From Closterium sp. NIES-65 (Eukaryota > Streptophyta > Zygnematophyceae > Desmidiales > Closteriaceae): 64,000 nucleotides of DNA. Below are positions 20,934 through 36,000 of this stretch, one piece after another (the first letter of the stretch is position 1; the number at the start of each line of letters is the position of its first letter). The notes below the pieces were generated by a model, which was not told the DNA's origin, did no database searches, and saw only the letters and a list, made by a program, of their open reading frames with translations. The position numbers and the translations under genes are program-made. Location: positions 1,328,501-1,392,500 of the forward strand of contig CANXME010002590.1 of assembly GCA_948144175.1 (NCBI GenBank). Direction: 5' to 3'.

Positions 20934-23817
20934 ATGGATTCTGAGTCGGTTGCAGCGCAAAAGTCCCCGCCAGATAGCCCTCGCGAGCTGCGGCAGATCT
21001 TCTTTAAGGCGGGCGTGCCCATGACGCCCAAGGAGTATCTGTGGCCTGACCCTATGGCTTCCGCGGCAGAAACACCTGGGAAACCACCTGAAGGACCACC
21101 TGAGGCGCCACGTGTGGCACCTCACGGCGATTCGTCCAACCGCCCCGCGTCGGAATCGTCTGCTAAAATCAAGGACCCGTGGAGATCGTCAGAGCATCAT
21201 CCTGCCGTCGATTCGGCGGAATCGTCTGCTAAAATTAAGGACTCTATAGCGGCTCCGGAATCTGTTGCAAGTGCTGCTGGTGGTAAGGCCACGGACCCGA
21301 CTGGTGACAGCCCCGATGCAAGAACACAGGAAGACAAGAGGTCCGAGGGGGAGGGAGGGGTTCTCTCGTCTAAAGCCCCCACTTCTAGCAAACGGAGGTA
21401 TGGCAGTGGATTGATGCTTCCCCGGTCCTTGTTCAGGAGGAGAGGGCGGGATAGTCAGTCGGGGAAGGAACGTGAGTTTGAGATCGAGTCGGGGAAAACT
21501 GTAGAGGAGCCTCAAACGGGGCGCGAGGTTGCGTCGCGGGAGGGGAGGGGGGTTGTTGGAGGGGCGACGGGTGAGGAAATCCGTGCCATTGATGTCGGCA
21601 AGCCGCTGACGGCCGTCGATCTTGGACTAGAGAAGAGAGGCGGAAGGGCGGCAGCGGGAGAGAAGAGGGCGGAGGGGGAGAGGATTAGCGCGGGAGAGAG
21701 GGGAGGGAAGGCGGAAGTGGAGGTGCAACCGCCTAGTGAAGTTGTGAGGAAGGAGGAGCGGGGCTTATCTGCTGAGAGTGAGGGGAGTGAGGAGAGTGAA
21801 GAGAGAGAGGAGGGAGAGGAGGGGGAGAAGAGTGAGGCAATCGCTACTAAGGGCAAAATCGTGGGAAGGGAGGGAGTCAAGGAAGGCGGAGGAAGTGGGG
21901 AATCAGGGAGGGAAGCAGGGGAAGGGCGGGGAGTGGTGCGAGGGCAGGAGGGGAGGGCTGGGATGGCTGGTAAGGCGGAGAGGGCGGAGAAGGCGGAAGG
22001 TTCGGCGGGAGTCATGACGCTGAGGCGCATGAAGGATGCGCTGAGGAGCGTGCTGTGGCCCCAGCGGGAGCAGCTGACACGTATTCGTGCACCAGGTGAG
22101 CTGGTAAGGCGGAGGTGGTGGAGAGGGCACAGAACGCGGAAGGCTCAACGGGAGTGGTGACGCTGAGGCGCATGAAGGATGCGTTGAGGAGCGTGCTGTG
22201 GCCCCAGCGGGAGCAGCGGGAGAAGCAGACCGATGCGCGTGCATCCCCGGGTGAGCTTCAATGCCCTCCAGTGGACGCTACTCCTCTTCCGCCGCCGAAC
22301 TGCGCTGTTAGTGTCTCAGCGACTCCTCTTTTGCTGGTCTCCTCGTTTTCTTACTCTTTCATGTCCCTTTTTGCCCATGCCATGCCCTCCTATCAGGCCC
22401 TCCAGTGGACGCCCCTCCCTCTCCTCTCAGCCGTGTGCCTCCCAAGCGCACTGCCAGCCTCCCTAGCGACACTCTGCTGCTGCACCACGAGGTGCCTGCT
22501 GTGCCTGTAACGGAGCAGCCTCTAACGGGGATGAGGGAGGCTGCAATGCTCTCCCACCCTCTCCCACATCCACCTGCTGCTTCTGCTGGTGATGCTGCTG
22601 CTGCTGATGCTGCTGTCACTGCTGCAGCACACAATCCGTTGAATCTAGCTCCAGGCCCCTTCCCTTGCAGCAGTCACATTGACGCCTCCATTCGATACAA
22701 GCACATGGGGGAGGAAGCCCCTGTGGAGCATGAGCTGCATCGCCTTGGGATTGGATCCTTGAATGCTGATAAGGAGGCTGGAGAAGAAATTGGAGAAGCG
22801 GGAGGAAGAGGGAGAGGAGAAGGGACAGAAGCACAGAAAATTGAGGGGGAGAAGGAGGAGGAGGAGAGGCAGAGGAGGGAGAAGAGGCAGGAGGGTCTGA
22901 AGATGATTGCACCGGATTGGGGTGAGGTGGAGAGGCAGCCCGAGGCGAAGGCAAAGGGGGTTTTGATTTCAGGCCCAGCTCCTGTGGTGGGGAAGGGGAA
23001 GGGGGGAGTGGGGGGGGAGAGGGAGGAAAAGGGAAAGGGGAAGGGAGGGAAGGTGGGAGTGAAAGAGGGGGAGGGGGAAGGAGGTGTGGAGGAAGAGGCG
23101 GAGATACTCTTATCGCCGCCCAGGAGGATAGGTGGAGAGCGAGGGAAGGCGGGAGAGCTGCCACACAGCCCTCCACCTTCCCCAGTCTCACCTTCCCTTG
23201 TGTCACCTCCGCCGCTCTCACCACCCCAGCATGAGAGTTCTGCTGAGAGGAAAAGGCCTGCAAGGCCAAGGCTGAAACTCCCTTTCTTCTCCCCTCCTGC
23301 GCCAGCCGCTGTCTCTGCTGCTCCCAATGGTGGTGCTTCTGCCTCTGCTGCCCGTACCCCCCCTCGCCATGATCTCTCTGCTGCTCCTCCCTCCCCTGCT
23401 GCCGAAGCTGCTGAGAAGCTTCGGGAACGGGCGAGACGGATGGGACTAAGGCGTCAGCCGCAGTTTAAGACGAAGGGAGAGCAGAAAGGGGGGAAGACTG
23501 AGAGGAAGGAACAGGTGGAGGGAAGGGGGCGGAAGGAGAGGGAGGAGCAAGTTGAGGGGGTGTTTACTGCTGCGGAGAGGGAGGAAATGAGGGACACGCA
23601 AGGGAGCATTGAACAGGCAACCAAGGCACTCAAGGGGAGGTCATATAGTCTTGGAAGTCCGGGAAATCGTGGCGAAATGGGTAAGTCGGTTGAGCCGGTG
23701 GGTGTTGGCCCGGTTTTGAGTGGACGAGAGTTGAAGCAGATGGAAGGGACGCAGCAGATGGTGAAGTCTGCTTCTTGGAACCTGAAGTGGGATGCCGAGG
23801 AGTTTAAAGAAGAGTAG
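20934..23817 (+). CDS. Large disordered protein of unknown function, two exons
   Basis: Exon 1 20934-22095, exon 2 22397-23817 (phase fits: RAP then GPPVDAPPSPL), about 860 residues. Not recognised. Only the N-terminus (SPRELRQIFFKAGVPMTPKEY, about 13-35), the exon 1 end (MTLRRMKDALRSVLWPQREQ) and the C-terminal segment (ATKALKGRSYSLGSP; SASWNLKWDAEEFKEE) look like ordinary folded or linear-motif sequence. The rest is Glu/Lys/Gly- or Pro/Ser-rich, encoded by purine-rich (ggagag) DNA at 21640-22010 and 22780-23120. No membrane segment or signal peptide. ATG 20934 is used because the longer frame opens only with GTG. Same strand as CLC and TBL. Confidence 0.65.
22100..22251 (+). repeat. Donor-side copy of the unknown gene's exon 1 end
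   Basis: Near copy of 21965-22095 (shared gtgacgctgaggcgcatgaa-type sequence encoding TLRRMKDALRSVLWPQREQ), ending in its own gtgagc donor at 22252. It lies in the intron after the real donor (22096). Use of this second donor is possible but would need a matching acceptor phase. Confidence 0.85.
22259..22285 (+). repeat. Acceptor-side fragment of the unknown gene's exon 2
   Basis: gccctccagtggacgctact matches the exon 2 start at 22397 (gccctccagtggacgcccct); it lies upstream in the same intron. Confidence 0.65.
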
Positions 23818-24868
23818 CGCGAACACGATGGCCTGCTGCTTTTCCTGTACATTGCATCTAATGTTCTGTTTTGCATTGGTGGCTCGTTCAATGTTGTACC
23901 ACTTGTACAAATCTAAATTCCGACATTTTGTATAAGCCTAGCTTCGTTGAACAGTGTATAGCCCTAGGCAAAGCCGTACGCGTTGTAACTCCAGTATCCC
24001 CAAAGAAACCCCACGTCCTCGCCGTGCCATTGCCCTTCGAGAATGTCAGCGTACCAACGTGATTGGTGGTAACATATGAGCTGTTGCCCCACCATTGTTT
24101 TTTCGGAACTCGCCCGTAGCGAAAGTCAGCTTCAGATATTTTGCGATAGCGCTAAACTTCGCCGAGACGCCCCCTCTCAGATGCCGTACAATTTGTGGCC
24201 CCGCGTCGCGAAACTGACCGTTGAAAGACCCGCGAAAAGGGATCACGGACGGATTCAAGCGAAGCTCAAAATCAGAATTCACACAACTCGCAAGCAGTCC
24301 TCAGCACCGACATTGTTCATGTCCCCTAGAGAATTCGCCAGAATGCGTAACTTCAAGTGCACAAGTCTATTCGATGGCTTTTTTCTGATCACGTTAGGCG
24401 GCATGGGGATCAACAACAGGTTCTAAGAAGGGGTACAGGTACTGACAACATTCATAAGCCTAAAGAAGGAATTCAATGTTCGTCTCTTCCCACTTAGGCA
24501 CGTCCTACTCCTTTCACGACATTCGTTCTAGCAAGAGCACCGGCGGTGCTTAGCTAAAGCATCGGAAAGTGCGTAGCGACAGCACCGTCGGAACGCTGTG
24601 AAACGTCAGCCGAATTAGTAGGTGACTACTGAGCCAAATATAAACGCTATCCAGAAAAAAAGCGTCGATTGATTGCTAACCTGGCAATCATATGTAAATA
24701 GCTGCTGATTCGACGTTCTACGCGACCAGCTGAAATAGGGCTTCCGGCACTTCCAGGTCCGAGTTGGCTGATAAGCGCCGATTTAAACGAGCTCGGCTGT
24801 CGGGTCAGGATTCAGCAGTCTGGTTTAGGAAAAGCAGAAGCGGAGGACGCTGCCTTCCATTAGAAGCC
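23818..24868. other. Intergenic between unknown gene and TBL
   Basis: No gene or recognisable repeat found. AT-richer than the flanking exons. Presumably contains the unknown gene's 3' UTR and the TBL promoter. Confidence 0.45.
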
Positions 24869-29053
<4,185 letters not shown>

Positions 29054-29319
29054 AGTAATACCGTCATCGCCCGGATATAAGACATATATGTCTTATCTCG
29101 TACACGGGCAAAAATGCTTGAGTTATCTTGTAAACGGGATGGTTTAGGGTGTCTTATAAGTCTTATAAATGGAAAAAAGTTTAAGTTGACTGTAACACTT
29201 GCAAAGTGTGTAGAAAACACCCAGAGACCAGATTCATTGAAACAGGCCGACCTCGGTGGTGATGCATGCAGCGCCCACACTTGCCACGTGAGGGAGCTGC
29301 CACCGCTGGCAATATTCCT

Positions 29320-29460
29320 CTGTGCTGGCAGCATCATTAGATGCTGCCAGCATCGTTTTGCTGCCAGCAGCGCAGAGATGCTTCCAGAACGCTGCTGGCA
29401 GCACGTTGGCAGCATGAGGGCTGTCCTCTACGAGGAGATGCCTCGTAGAGGAGCGGCTCG
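29320..29460. repeat. Hairpin and tgctggcagca motif cluster in the Pogo-like element
   Basis: About 29322-29352 forms gctggcagcatc/gatgctgccagc. Further related tgctggcagc or gctgccagca motifs follow to about 29415. 29434-29459 is a second palindrome (cctctacgagg, agatg, cctcgtagagg). Upstream of the transposase ORF; possibly transposase-binding or regulatory sequence, by position only. Confidence 0.6.
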
Positions 29461-29676
29461 GCACCTGTGGATGGGGCACTCTGGCTGGGGGGGGTAGTCG
29501 GCCTCTCACTTCATTTGGTGCTCAAGGGTTTAGGAATACTCGTCTCAACCTTGCTCTCGGCAGGCTTTCTAACCATGCGCAGCAAAGTACCCCCAGGCTC
29601 GTCCTCTCCTCGTCCTCACGTGCAGGTGAATAAATACGGGCGAATTAACTCGCCCGGCAATGACATCCGTGTAGCC

Positions 29677-31088
29677 ATGGCGAAGAGTGCGAGCAAGGCG
29701 GGAAGTCATACCGCGGTCTCCGGTGCGAGCTGTGACGGGGACGACGGAGAAGAAGCGAACGCCGACGACGCCGAGGAGGATTGGCCGGAGAACGGCCACG
29801 ACGACAGCACTTCGGGCGACGAATTAGGTCCTGCCGACATCGAGGAGGACGAATGGTGGAATCGGCCGGTCGGGAGCGACGACGAGGTGGAAGAGTGGCG
29901 GGCTGGAGATTCGGACAACGACGGAGGTGAAAATGTGAATGGTGACAACGCGGAGGCAGCGGCGGATGCACAGGAAGCGGCGATGGATGCGAATGAGGAG
30001 GCTAAAGACGGCGCGGCCGCAGTTGCGGATGCGGATGCTGTGGCAGAGTCGGACACGGTTGCTGCGGATGCCGTCTTATTTGACGGTGAAAGCGGCGACG
30101 ACGACCCATGTAGGCTTGGGACAGACGACGACGTTCCGCTACTGAAGCGGAGGCTGCGCCATCGCCTACAGTCCAAGTCGAAGCGGGCCCGCGTGGTGCT
30201 CTCTGACGACGACAGTCCGGGGGAGGAGCGTCGCCCGAAACTCACCGCTGCGGAGAAGGGAAAAGCCAAGGTCGCAGAAGCCCCTGCTAAGGCCCCTGCT
30301 CGTCGCCGCACAAGCAACAAGAAGCGGATATCCGACGGAGACCCGGGATCTAGCAAGGGTGCGGCTAAGAAGAAGGCGCCGAATCCTGACGACATCGTCG
30401 TGAACGAGACTCTGGGCAGCGACGATGAGTACGCGGCAGCTGCGGGCCCGATTCCCACGTTCCCTGAGAAGGTCACGCCGAAGGACCCCACCCTCCATAA
30501 TCCCAACACCCGCCCACCTTCCCCTCGCAGCAAGGACACTACGAGAAAGCGCCGCAGCTGGACCGTGCGTGAGAAGGTTAAGTGGGCGCGCCGCTATCTG
30601 GAGCTCGGCTCCTTGAAGAAGACGAGTGTGGAGTCAACCGCGTCCATCGCCTGCATCAGACGCTGGAGTGCGAAGGCGGCTGCGGGCGTCCACAAGGGCG
30701 CGGCTAACTGCCGCAAGCGGATGCACGGGGGGGGGGGGGCGCCACTCACACTACCCCGACATGGAGGCAGCGTTGTACCGCTACATCTGCCTTCAGCGCG
30801 CTAACGGGGTGGCCATCTCGGTGAAGGACACCCAGAAGTGGAGCCGCGAGTGGATGAAGAAGCATCACGCCAGCAAGAACAGGAACGCGAGCTCTCACTG
30901 GAGCCAGCGTTTCCGTGACCGCTGGAAACTGGTGATGCGGGTGAAGACCAAGGTCGGCCAACGACTGTCGGCAGGTGCGTGTTGAAGGAATTCGTGTCGC
31001 GTGCGGGCTATTGAATGCATGTCCCTCACCCAGTGTCTAACCATCCCATGTTTCCGTTGCGCGTGTACCGTTTGCAGAGTGCACGAAG
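29677..31088 (+). pseudogene. Pogo-like transposase, N-terminal part (broken)
   Basis: Acidic N-terminus (about 29740-30120), then basic nuclear-signal-like stretches (LKRRLRHRLQSKSKRARVV), then a helix-turn-helix region (RKRRSWTVREKVKWARRYLE) and a second CENP-B/Tc5-type helix-turn-helix (MEAALYRYICLQRANGVAIS .. WSREWMKKHH). A 13-G run (30727-30739) shifts the frame between the two. An intron at about 30975-31077 (gtgcgt..ttgcag) follows; the next exon is cut after agtgcacgaag by Copia-1. Start taken at the gccATGg context; an in-frame ATG at 29575 is an alternative. Confidence 0.75.
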
Positions 31089-31214
31089 TGTCAAACATTA
31101 TATATGTTGTTGTAGTTGTTTAGGCTACAGTGGGTTAGCCTATAGGGGGTACACATTCCTAGTTTTTCACACTTGTACTCATTTCACTCTTAGTTCATTC
31201 ATTCTTGTTCAACA
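31089..31214 (+). repeat. 5' LTR of Copia-1
   Basis: 126 bp, tgtcaaac..ttcaaca, with core taggctacagtgggttagcc. Identical to 38297-38422. Confidence 0.97.
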
Positions 31215-31950
31215 TGGTATAGAGCAGGTCCTTCCTATGACCGATTTTTTAGGGCCCACCACTACCTACCTACCTACCTGCGCCCTAGGGCGCCTCGGCT
31301 TTCACGCCCCTAGAGGCCCCGTCGGCCCCGCGCTCTCGCACCTAGAGGCCTCGGTCGGCCCCGCGCTCGCTATTAGAGGCCCCGAATCGGCCCCGCGCTT
31401 ACCCCTAGAGGCCCGTGTCGGCCCCGCGCTCGTCCTTACCGGCCCCGATCGGCCCCGCGCTCGTCCCTCACGGCCACGTCGGCCCCGCGCTCGTCCCTTA
31501 CGGCCCCGATCGGCCCCGCGCTCGTCCCTCACGGCCCCGATAGGCCCCGCGCTCGCCCTTAGCACCCACGTCGGCCCCGCGCTCGCCCTTAGCACCCACG
31601 TCGGCCCCGCGCTCGTCCCTCACGGCCCCACCCGCTCCCCGCGCTCGCCCTTAGCGGCCCCAAACGGCCTCACCCAGACCGAGCAGCCCGAACCGAGCCG
31701 ACCCGAGCCGCCCAGCCCTAACGGAACCGAGCCGCCCGACCCGAGCCGCCAGCCCTAACCGACCCGAGCCGCCCGAACCGAGCCGCCAGAACCGAGCCGC
31801 GCCGCCCGACCCGAGCCGCCCGAACCGAGCCGCGCCGCCCGACCTGAGCCGCGCCGCCCTACCTATACCGAGCCGCGCCGCCCTACCTGTACCGAGCCGC
31901 GCCGCCCTACCTACCCTACTGCTCCTACTTCTTTTCCTACTACTGCTACC
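31215..31950 (+). repeat. Copia-1 primer-binding site and GC-rich leader
   Basis: After the primer-binding site come about 11 imperfect copies of a roughly 30-bp unit built on cggccccgcgctcgtccc (31310-31660), then gccgcccgacccgagccg-like repeats to about 31910. Ends at the gag ATG (31951). Reading frames through it are low-complexity only. Confidence 0.85.
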
Positions 31951-33060
31951 ATGGCTAGCCCACCTGTCCTAGCCTTCGATACTGAGGGCCGCCCAGTGAA
32001 GTTCGACACCTGGCTTGATGACCTACACCTCTTCCTACAGCTCACTGCCAAGGAAGACATCTCGCTGTACGATCATGCCTTAGGCCACGCTACTGCTCCT
32101 GCTGCTATTGCTCCTGCTGCTACTGCTGACAGCACTGCCCGCTCACAGTGGCAGACTCGTGACGCCCATACTCGCTTCGCTATTCGCAACTCTCTGCCGA
32201 TAGATGAGCGCGAGCACTTTGGGCAGCACAAGACTGCACAGGCACTATACACTGCTGTCGTTGCCCGCTACTCCTCGCCGGCCTCTGCCGCTCTAGGCCG
32301 TCTCTCTCTTCCCTACCTGTTCCCCGACCTAGCTTCCTTCCACACTGTCGCTGATCTCATTACCCACCTCCGCACTAGTGAGGCTCGCTTCCGCGCCGCT
32401 ATGCCTGATGAGTTCCTTGCCAAGAACCCACCCCCGCTCTGGCTCACTCTCTACCACCTAGTCACGCGCCTCCCTAACACTTTGCGCTCAGTCAGGGACC
32501 ACTTCCTAGCTCGCTGCCCCACCGAGCTCACCATTGCCCTCCTCGAGAAGGAACTGCTTGCAGCTGAGGCTAGCATAGTCGCTGTAGGTGCCTCTCGCGG
32601 TGACCCCCGTACCCCGTTCTTTGAGGGGTGTTCTCCCTCCCCCCTTCTTCCCTCTGTCGCCTCTGCTGCTGCTGTCGACCTCCTTGGTGTTGAGAAGGTC
32701 GGGACTGCGTCTGCTTTGAGTGGGCGCCGCAGCGGCAAGGGCAAGGGGGGCAAGGGCGGTGGTGGTGAAAGCGGGGGTGGCGGTGGTGGGGGAGGTGGTG
32801 GTGGCGGGGGGGATGGCGCGGGTGGGGGAGGTGGCAGCAGTGGGGGGGGTGGCGGCAGCGGCGGGGGAGGTGGCCGGGGCGGAGGAGGTGGTGGGGGTGG
32901 CGGTGGACGAGGCAGCGGCCGGGGTTGGGGTGGTCGAGGAGGTGGTAGCGGCGGTGGTGGTCGTGGAGGCACTGGCGGTGGCCAGGGCCAGCAGCACACT
33001 CCGTCGCCCCAGGAGGTCCGTGAGTGGTACTCTCAGCACGGGGGGGGGGGGTGGCCTTAG
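31951..33060 (+). CDS. Copia-1 Gag, frameshifted near C-terminus
   Basis: Capsid domain from MASPPVLAFDTEGRPVKFDT through ARYSSPASAALGRLSLPYLF and HLVTRLPNTLRSVRDHFL (residues 1-230). A basic SGRRSGKGKGGKGG stretch and about 90 residues of poly-glycine follow, then TPSPQEVREWYSQHGGGG. A 12-G run (33040-33051) ends this frame at 33060. The downstream Cys/His motif GLSCTYVIRTGDRTGQPCGG..HATQRCF continues in the next frame with pol. The shift could be real, programmed, or a homopolymer sequencing error. Confidence 0.85.
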   Translation: MASPPVLAFDTEGRPVKFDTWLDDLHLFLQLTAKEDISLYDHALGHATAPAAIAPAATADSTARSQWQTRDAHTRFAIRNSLPIDEREHFGQHKTAQALYTAVVARYSSPASAALGRLSLPYLFPDLASFHTVADLITHLRTSEARFRAAMPDEFLAKNPPPLWLTLYHLVTRLPNTLRSVRDHFLARCPTELTIALLEKELLAAEASIVAVGASRGDPRTPFFEGCSPSPLLPSVASAAAVDLLGVEKVGTASALSGRRSGKGKGGKGGGGESGGGGGGGGGGGGGDGAGGGGGSSGGGGGSGGGGGRGGGGGGGGGGRGSGRGWGGRGGGSGGGGRGGTGGGQGQQHTPSPQEVREWYSQHGGGGWP

Positions 33061-36000
33061 CTGCACGTACGTCATTCGCACTGGTGACCGCACTGGCCAG
33101 CCGTGTGGGGGACCGCACGCCACACAGCGTTGCTTCGCTCGTCTGAACGACGCTTGGCGTGTTCAGTTCCCTCAGGCCAGTGAGCTGCCCCGCTGGGTTG
33201 ATCTCCTGAAGAAGGGGATTGATATTTATGCTCTAGACTTTGATGCTATTCTCACTGCCATGTATGTGATGTCTACTAGTGGAGAGGGTGCTGAGTACCT
33301 GAGTGTCCCGCCCGACCCGGGCATTAGGACTAGTGCGTCTGCCACTCCAGGTACTCGCGTGTCCGCTACCCCAGGTGCTGGTGAGGCTGCTGCGCTAGGT
33401 GCGTGTACGTCTGCCCCCCCTAGTACTGTGTCGACTGCAGCACTGCACACCTTCACACTGGATTCAGGTGCCTCTCGCTGTTTCTTTCGTGACCGCACTG
33501 CCCTTGAGCCCCTTGCTCGGCCAGATGCTGTCTCCCTCGCTGACCCCTCTGGGGGTCCGGTCCTTGCGACCTCCTCCACTGTCCTTCCCTGTCCTGCGGT
33601 CCCGTCGGGCACACTGTCAGGTCTCCACCTCCCCTCGTTCTCTACGAACTTGGTGGCAGGTTGTGCACTACAGGACGCGGGTGTTCACCAGTTCACCCCT
33701 GCCTACGAGCGTGTCACACACTGCACGTGTGCCCGTACAGGCCGCCACTTGGCTACCTTCACCCGGCAGCCGGGGTCGGATCTGTACACACTGACTACTG
33801 CCCCCCCTCAAGTAGCTGCGTCTGCGTCCGCGTCAGGTCAGCTGTCCGCCCCTTGCTCGTGTCGCTCTCTAGCGCACGAGACTGTCCTCTGGCACCACCG
33901 ACTGGGCCACCCGTCTGTGCAGCGCCTTCCTGCCATGCACTCCCGGTACCTTGTCTCTGGTCTTCCCAGGGTCCTCCCTCCCCTCCCACCCTCACCTGCT
34001 CCTCCCTGTCTTCCCTGTGTCGAGGGGCGGCAGCGCGCCGCTCCTCACTCCTCCTCGTTTCCCCCGACGACTGCTCCTTTGCAGACGCTCCACATGGACG
34101 TGTGGGGCCCAGCCCGCGTCCGTGGTCAGGGTCAGGAGAGGTACTTCCTGATCGTTGTTGACGACTACTCGCGCTACACCACGGTCTTCCCCTTGCGAGC
34201 CAAGGGTGAGGTCCCTGATGTTTTGATCCCTTGGATCCGCAGAGCTCGTCTCCAGCTCAGCGAGCGTTTCCGCTCGGACTTTCCTGTCCTGCGCTTGCAC
34301 TCTGAGAGAGGTGGTGAGTTCTCCTCCGACCTCTTGGCAGCCTACTGTGCTGAGCACGGCATTGAGCAGTCGTTCACGCTTCCGGCCTCTCCACAGCAGA
34401 ATGGGGTTGCGGAGGGCCGCATTGGCCTGGTCATGGAGGTCGCTCGTACCTCCTTGATCCATGCGGCTGCCCCCCACTTTTTGTGGCCGTTTGCGGTCCG
34501 GTACGCTGCGCATCAGCTCAACCTCTGGCCCCGTGTCTCCTTGCCGGAGACCTCGCCCACACTGCTGTGGACAGGGGAGGTTGGCGATGCGTCGCGTTTC
34601 CGGGTCTGGGGATCTCGAGCTTTTGTCCGCGATTCGTCTGCGGACAAGCTCTCCTCTCGTGCTGTTCCCTGCGTCTTCCTCGGCTTAGTTCCGGACGCGC
34701 CTGGTTGGCAGTTTTACCATGCCACCTCGCGCCGGGTCTTGCCCTCTCAGGACGTCACTTTTGACGAGTCTGTCCCCTACTACCGCCTCTTTCCCTACCG
34801 CACTGCCCCGCTCCTCCCCCCGCCTCTCTTCCTCGCGCCAGGTGCTGTTGTCGTAGACCCCCTCCCCCTTTAGGGTGCCGCTCCCTCAGGTGTGTCTCAG
34901 GTAGACCCGGTCGACCCTGTTGAGGTTGCTGTCGACTCTCGTCCTGCTGGGGGTGCTGAGCCTGGGGGTGCGGAGACTGGGGGTGCTGAGCCTGGGGGTG
35001 CTGACTCTGGGGGTGCTGAGCCTGGGGGTGCTGACTCTGGGGGTGTTGAGCCTGGGGGTGCGGACTCTGGGGGTGCTGAGCCTGGGGGTGCGGACACTGG
35101 GGGTACTGAGCCTGGGGGTGCTGAGCCTGGGGGTGCGGTGACTGGGGCGGCTAAGCCTTGCGGTGCTGGGCCTGAGGGTGCTACACCTGGACGCGACCTC
35201 TCCTCGGAGCAGTTGCGTGAGTGGTACTTACAGTATTGCAGCCTCCGGAGTGTTACCTCTGGGACCAGGCGCACTACAGGGACTGGGGCTGGTACTTCTC
35301 CTCCTAGTCGGGAGCTCCCCTCTCGTGAGCGGATCCGTGAGTGGTACGAGCGCCGTTGCACACTTCGGAGTGGTGCGCCTCGTCTCACGGACCCGGCTGC
35401 CCCTAGTGCTACGGACCCGGGCGTTGGAGCTGCTGCTGGTGCTGCGGACCCTGGCGTTGGAGCTGCTGCTGGTGCTGCGGACCCTGGCGTTGGAGCTGCT
35501 GCTGGTGCTGCGGACCCGAGGGTTGGAGGTGCTGCTGGTGCAGAGGACCCGGGCGTTGGGGCTGCGGCTGGTGCTGCGGACCCTGGCGTTGGAGCTGCGG
35601 CTGGTGCTGTGGACCCTGGTGTCGGAGTCCCTGCTGGTGCTGAGGACCTGGGCGTTGGAGCTGCGGCAGGTGCTGTGGACCCTGGTGTTGGAGCCACTCC
35701 TGGTGCTGAGGACTCGGGCGTTGGTGCTGAGGCTAGTACTGAGGACCTGGGCGTTGGAGCTGCTGCTGGTTCTGGTACTGCCGCTGGGGGTGCAGGTGCT
35801 GTCCCTGCTGTGTCTGGAGTCGCCGCGCGCCCTCAGCCGTACTTCGTTCCGCTCCTTCAGCAGGTTCTTGGTCTCTCGCCTCCTCCTGGTCCTCCTCCCT
35901 TAGCGTGTTCACAGCCTGTCCCGTCACAGTTACAGTTGCAGCCGGCCTCCCCACTAACTGCTCCTTCTCCTTACACTGGTCCTACTGGCGGTCTTACTGA

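Noticed and set aside
32451..33123. Proline-, threonine- or histidine-rich ORFs opposite gag poly-glycine tracts (also near 209-574, 5014-5746, 55877-56552)
   Set aside because: Antisense or out-of-frame shadows of the glycine-coding repeats; no start context or domain.
34920..35903. Leu/Gly-Val-rich ORFs overlapping the pol linker (also 43090-43683, 2643-3305, 53516-54064)
   Set aside because: Alternative frames of the tandem-repeat linker; the true frame is fixed by flanking integrase and RT motifs.
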